Shown: positions 59,554-64,000 of the stretch, one piece after another
How positions within the stretch are numbered: the first letter of the stretch is position 1
Layout: each line of letters begins with the position of its first letter
Position numbers and translations under genes: made by a program
The notes under the pieces: generated by a model
The model's database searches: none
What the model was told of the DNA's origin: nothing
What the model saw: only the letters and a program-made list of their open reading frames with translations
Assembly: GCA_021292105.1 (NCBI GenBank)
Contig: CM037870.1
Span: forward strand, 11,333,353 to 11,397,352
DNA: 64,000 nt
Direction: 5' to 3'
Source of the DNA: Anadara kagoshimensis
Taxonomy: Eukaryota > Mollusca > Bivalvia > Arcoida > Arcidae

Positions 59554-62121
59554 ACCATTGGAGTGATAATTACCATGATGAATCAGTGTAATGTTATTTA
59601 CATTTATTAATATTATTATTATAATTATTATTTATTACTCTTTTTATGTTTCTATTGCAGACAATCAAAAGGGAAATGTCGACCAAATTTATCCTGCTTT
59701 ACAATAATTATTTTCATATCTACAAGATTTATAAATATTTCATGGCGTTGCAAAAAATTCCAGAAAATGAAATCAGTTATCACAGAATTGCCATTGGTAT
59801 TCTAGGTGGATTGGGAAAATGAACTGATGCTCCGTCAATTATCGACTATGATAAGGTCAACTGACTTTTTTAATACTACAGATATACTACTATTCAGTGA
59901 CACAAAACCGGTTTCAAACATCAAGAAGGACTTAACACATCATACAATCCATTAAGTCCTAATAAAGTTTCACTTTCCGCCAGGAATTAACAGCAGTGCA
60001 AAATCACCTTTTAGAGGACGGACAAAATGGGGTTATATTCATATGTGTAGATTTTGGTTCAAGCATATTTGGCAATATCCAATCGTACAAAGATATACCG
60101 ACTACTTGTGGACTCTGCCTTTTGGCAGAGACGAACGATAAAAACAGTAAACTTCTCTTTACATGGTTTATTAATGTCAAATTCTCCTTCGACAGAGTGG
60201 GTTGTCCCAAGTCCAACTCTCTTCTCTCTATGTCTTAATTACATGCATATTTATACCATTTAGATTGAATAGAACACAAAAATTTGTAACAATAAATCTG
60301 ATTGGTTAGATCAGGTTATAATCTGTTGTTAACCTTAGTTTACCTTATTGGCAACATAAATAAATGTAGAAAATCCTTATTATATAACCAAACACGACAG
60401 TTCTTATTATAATTCAGCCTTCTTAAAATGGGGACATCAAAGTCCACTTGAAATGTCTACTTAGTACTAAGAAAGAGTAAAAAAACAAATAATCAGTATG
60501 TAAAATGATATAATTAATCCTTATACTAATATTTCTTATTCCAGGTAAATTAAGATTAATTTACATCTGGAAATAAGTGTTAAGTAAAGCTAAATTCCTA
60601 TTTAATATTTTAATGTTTTTGGTTAATTTGTAAATATCAAGAAATATTTATCATAATTTTATATTATTTAATATATATAATATTTACATTTATAATTTAT
60701 TTCATATTTTCTTTTCCTTTAAAATCACTAAACTTGATTTAATGTTGATGTTAAAAAGATACTAAATAAGCTCTGTGACACTTCCCTCTTGTCTATGTGA
60801 ACTTGTTCCACAAGTTTTGTTTAAGAAAGGAAGGGCAGTGTTGAAAAAGGTAGAGATATAAAACATTTTCAACCAAAACATGTTTAAAGTAAAACTGTAA
60901 GCAAAGTGTTTACACATGAAACAATGGATTGATGTCATATAAAGAATTTAAAAATATACTAAATAAGCTCGTAGCTCTGTATTTTCAAATAAAACAATTA
61001 TTTTAACAATACATAAATATACAGTATATATGCTAAAATCACTTTTTTTTAAAAAATGCTTGTGTCATCTATTAAATTTTGGGATAATATTTGCTATGAA
61101 TCATAAATCATAAAATGAAACAAATAGTCATATTTATATTAAATGACATAATATCAAAATAAAAATGAGTTTCAAATTTTTCTATTTTTACATCAATATA
61201 GATTTCTGAAGTGTGCTGTACTTCATATATATATAATATTCATTCTCAAATTTGAAGTGTGCTGTACTTCATATATTTTGTGATATACTTCATATATATA
61301 ATGTTCATTTTCATTTTAGAAATGTTGTATTTCATGTATTTAATGTTCATTGTCATAGTTGAAGTGTTCTGTACTTCATATATATTGTGTTCATAATTAT
61401 ACTTTATGTTCTATTTTGTGAGGAATCTTTACAATGTTTTTATTCTTTCATATAGATTTCTTTTGTTTTACATTTTTTATATATCTGTAAAATTTAATAC
61501 AGCATATGCAAACTTAATCTGTCAAGCAAACTGGGCATATTTAAAATTAATGTCAAACATGGATAACTACTAAATTGGTCTATGAGAAATTATACAATCA
61601 AGTTGATTGTCTTTTAAGAACAGTGAAAATAAGTAAAATAAGTAAAATAAGGCTGTTTATGTAAACTTGGCTCAGAATTGAAATATATACAGTTGTCACT
61701 TGTAGGAAAAGTTAAAAAAATATAATGTTTTTAAATTATGTCACCATTACATTAAACGTTCAAGCTGTCCTCCTGAATCCAAATATAAAATTAATCCAAA
61801 TAAAACACAGAATTATTGAATTATATGTATCTCTATAATCCACACTTCAATTTCACAAACACTTGAAATCTAGTGGAAATTGCCATCCATTTTAGTCTGT
61901 ATTTCTGGTTGTTGTAGTCATCTGATGTGCTGCTCTGAAATCTAATGTTATGTTCTTTATGGGCACCAAAATATCAGGTTGTCATCTATTGTGTGCAATT
62001 TTGATTGCACTGTGTGTTCTGTTGCTGTTGATGTCCACTCTGTTCCACCATAACTTCTGCTGTTAAGTGTACAACTACTTAAATTGTGCATAGCATTCTG
62101 CAGCACATGTGACATAAATTT
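59554..62121 (+). repeat. Array unit I (3' truncated)
   Basis: Follows the H-type consensus until GTGACATAAATTTC at 62121, then joins a J/K-type 3' flank (GTACTATACGAATTC). About 1.1 kb of the normal unit is missing at this junction. Confidence 0.9.
59806..60138 (+). pseudogene. GT15-like fragment, unit I
   Basis: Same segment as in units F-H, starting with GTG after CTAG, but carrying an additional in-frame stop: CATTATGTC of other units is CATTAAGTC here (TAA at 59953-59955). The HMCRFW motif and YPIVQR stretch follow downstream of the stop, and homology then ends as in the other array units. Clearly non-functional. Confidence 0.6.
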
Positions 62122-63282
62122 CTATGTACTATACGAATTCTAGTGTAATTATTTTTCACATTTGCCCAAACTGAATCGGTTGTACAATGCATGATGTACC
62201 GTTGTAGTGATGAATACCATGAAGAATCAGTGTAATGTTATTTACATCAAATTATTTATTATTATTATTATTATTATTATCATTATTATTATCTATTACT
62301 CTTTTTATGTTTCTATTGCAGACAATAACAGGGGAATGTCGACTGAATTTATTCTCCTTTACAATAATTATTTTCATATCTACATCATTTATAAATATTT
62401 CATGGCATCTCAAAACATTTCCAGAAAATGCAACAAAAAGTCAAGAAAATGAAATCAGTTATCACAGAATTGCCATTGGTATTCTAGGTGGATTGGGAAA
62501 ATGATCTGATGCTCCGTCACTTATCGACTATGATAAGGTCAACTGACTTTTTTAATACTACAGATATACTACTATTCAGTGACACAAAACCGGTTTCAAA
62601 CATCAAGCAGGACCTAACACACCATACAATCGATTATGTCCCAATAAAGTGTCAATTTCTGCCAGGAATTAACGCCAGTGCAAAATCACCTTTTAGAGGA
62701 CGGACAAAATGGGGTTATATCCATATGTGTAGATTTTGGCAATATCCAATCGTACAAAGATATCAGTATATAATGAGGTTCGACACAGATTCCTGTATGG
62801 TTAAGAAAACATTTAAATTTAGGCTTGGCGATAAATATCAATATTTATATGGCAAGAGCTTGTTTGAATACAGCTATATCGACGATTTGAATAAAACCAT
62901 ATTTCAATATATATCCAAACACAACATTATCCCAAAAAGTCAAGATTTGTTTCAAATTGATAAGGAAACAAAAGGAGAAGTACCAATGTGGTATAACAAC
63001 ATTGAAATAACTGACACTGGTTTTATGCTGTCTTCGGAAGTTCAACAAATCATGAACATGATTGCTTATACCCATGGGCAGTATAAATACAGATGGGGAG
63101 ATGCGCCACTGCGTTATGCAACAATGGCGTTATTCACATCACCAGGTAAGGTTGCACCTCTTAGTATGGGTAACAGTTATAAACATCTTTGTTGATGATA
63201 TATCACTATTTTGTGCGGTACTATACGAATTCGAGTGTAATTATTTTTCACATTTGCCTAAACTGAATCGGTTGCACAATCC
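62122..63282 (+). repeat. Unit J (short, diverged unit with catalytic core)
   Basis: A ~1.09 kb unit (phase point at about 62196) related to the array units at both ends but without the ~2.7 kb non-coding insert. It carries the C-terminal and flanking sequence (GGTACTATACGAATT, GTGATGAATACCATGAAG) in diverged form. It is followed directly by unit K in the same orientation. Confidence 0.85.
62322..63195 (+). pseudogene. GT15-like (Kre2/Mnt1-type) mannosyltransferase gene, unit J
   Basis: The best-preserved copy. A first piece follows an acceptor-like TTTCTATTGCAG. Its frame encodes a hydrophobic anchor-like stretch (LFSFTIIIFISTSFINI) and ends GILGGLGK-stop. The second frame (235 codons, 62488-63195) is shifted by one base and covers the catalytic domain. 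Its motifs are HMCRFW (79-84), FDTDS (98-102), YGKSLFEY (121-128), NNIEITD (170-176; this Glu aligns with the one proposed as nucleophile in yeast Kre2p), YRWGDAP (201-207) and SYKH (230-233). These match family GT15, Golgi alpha-1,2-mannosyltransferases using GDP-mannose. Five codons are missing after MCRFW compared with the array units. The shared frame offset suggests a pseudogene, unless an unrecognised splice joins the frames. Confidence 0.7.
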
Positions 63283-64000
63283 ATGATGTACCGTTGTAGT
63301 GATGAATACCATGAAGAATCAGTGTAATGTTGTTTACATCAATTATTGTTATTATCATTATCATTATTATTATCTATTACTCTTTTTATGTTTCTATTGC
63401 AGACAATAACAGGGGAATGTCGACTGAATTTATTCTCCTTTACAATAATTATTTTCATATCTACATCATTTATAAATATTTCATGGCATCTCAAAAAATT
63501 TCCAGAAATGCAACAAAAAGTCCAGAAAATGAAAACAGTTATCACAGAATTGCCATTGGTATTCTAGGTGGATTGGGAAAATGATCTGATGCTCCGTCAC
63601 TTATCGACTATGATAAGGTCAACTGACTTTTTTAATACTACAGATATACTACTATTCAGTGACACAAAACCGGTTTCAAACATCAAGCAGGACATAACAC
63701 TCCATACAATCGATTATGTCCCAATAAAGTGTCAATTTCTGCCAGGAATTAACAGCAGTGCAAAATCACCTTTTAGAGGACGGACAAAATGGGGTTATAT
63801 CAATATGTGTAGATTTTGGCAATATCCAATCGTACAAAGATATAAGTATTTAATGAGGTTCGACACAGATTCCTGCATGGTTAAGAAAACATTTAAACTT
63901 AGGCTTGACGATAAATATAAATATTTATATGGCAAGAGCATGTTTGAATAAACTTAAATCGACGATTTGAATAAAACCATTTTTCAATATATATCCAAAC
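63283..64000 (+). repeat. Unit K (runs off the window)
   Basis: Second J-type unit, about 1.09 kb after J, near-identical to it (ATCATTATTATTATCTATTACTC run, TTTCTATTGCAG, same coding order). It continues beyond the window end. Confidence 0.85.
63403..64000 (+). pseudogene. GT15-like gene copy, unit K (partial)
   Basis: Same two-frame structure as unit J. The second frame opens at 63568 and reads through HMCRFW-equivalent NMCRFW and RFDTDSC. It stops at TAA 63949-63951, where J has a TAC codon (GAATACAGC in J, GAATAAACT in K). Sequence homologous to J continues after the stop to the window end. It carries the same 5-codon deletion as J. The stop truncates the domain before the NIE and WGDAP motifs. 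Confidence 0.65.

Overview
This window is eukaryotic and strongly AT-rich. It looks like part of an animal genome, most probably a bivalve mollusc. I infer that from recalled repeat families: a dispersed element opening with a GGCCCATGGGCC palindrome and closing with a GCTCAGGTGAGC hairpin, internal TGACCTTGACCTTTGAACC arrays, a tRNA-headed SINE, a single-exon FkbM-type methyltransferase, and a Ty3/Gypsy element with a PNMA-like Gag. There are no operons or bacterial genes. Almost everything is repetitive, and no clearly intact host gene is present.

Layout: (1) 1-10394 is a giant, nearly perfect inverted repeat with no spacer at its centre (5393/5394). Its inner half is a ~45-55 bp tandem satellite with a ~545 bp higher-order period. 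Its outer half carries cassette-like dispersed repeats. The right arm lacks one ~392 bp block, and single-base differences exist. (2) 10654-11440 is a foldback (MITE-like) element. (3) 11441-15253 holds a tRNA-derived SINE, more cassette repeats and a ~387 bp tandem duplication, with no convincing gene. (4) 15254-38340 is a direct tandem array of ~3.45 kb units (A-G). Each unit carries broken pieces of a gene resembling family GT15 glycosyltransferases (Kre2/Mnt1-type alpha-mannosyltransferases). (5) 38341-45560 interrupts the array. It holds a 5'-truncated and a full copy of one dispersed element, an FkbM methyltransferase-like gene with one in-frame stop, a minisatellite with a 30 bp hairpin stem, and TTTA microsatellites. 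(6) 45561-62121 resumes the array (units H', H, I). Unit H is split by a young Ty3/Gypsy LTR retrotransposon (48270-57515, TTAA target duplication). (7) 62122-64000 holds two shorter, diverged units (J, K). These retain the GT15 catalytic core that the amplified units have lost.

The most informative mechanism is in the retrotransposon. Gag and Pol overlap in different frames, and the overlap contains a UUUAAAC heptamer in the right register, an 8-nt spacer and a canonical H-type pseudoknot, which together make a near-textbook -1 ribosomal frameshift signal. A second frame change (+1) separates RT/RNase H from integrase at a UGU UGA U context; it may be a mutation, a sequencing error or recoding. 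The two LTRs agree closely for ~860 bp and then become unrelated exactly at a (TG)n run.

Limits: several features (zero-spacer palindrome, indel-rich array units B and C, LTR discordance at a microsatellite) are also what long-read misassembly produces. They need read-level checks before biological interpretation.
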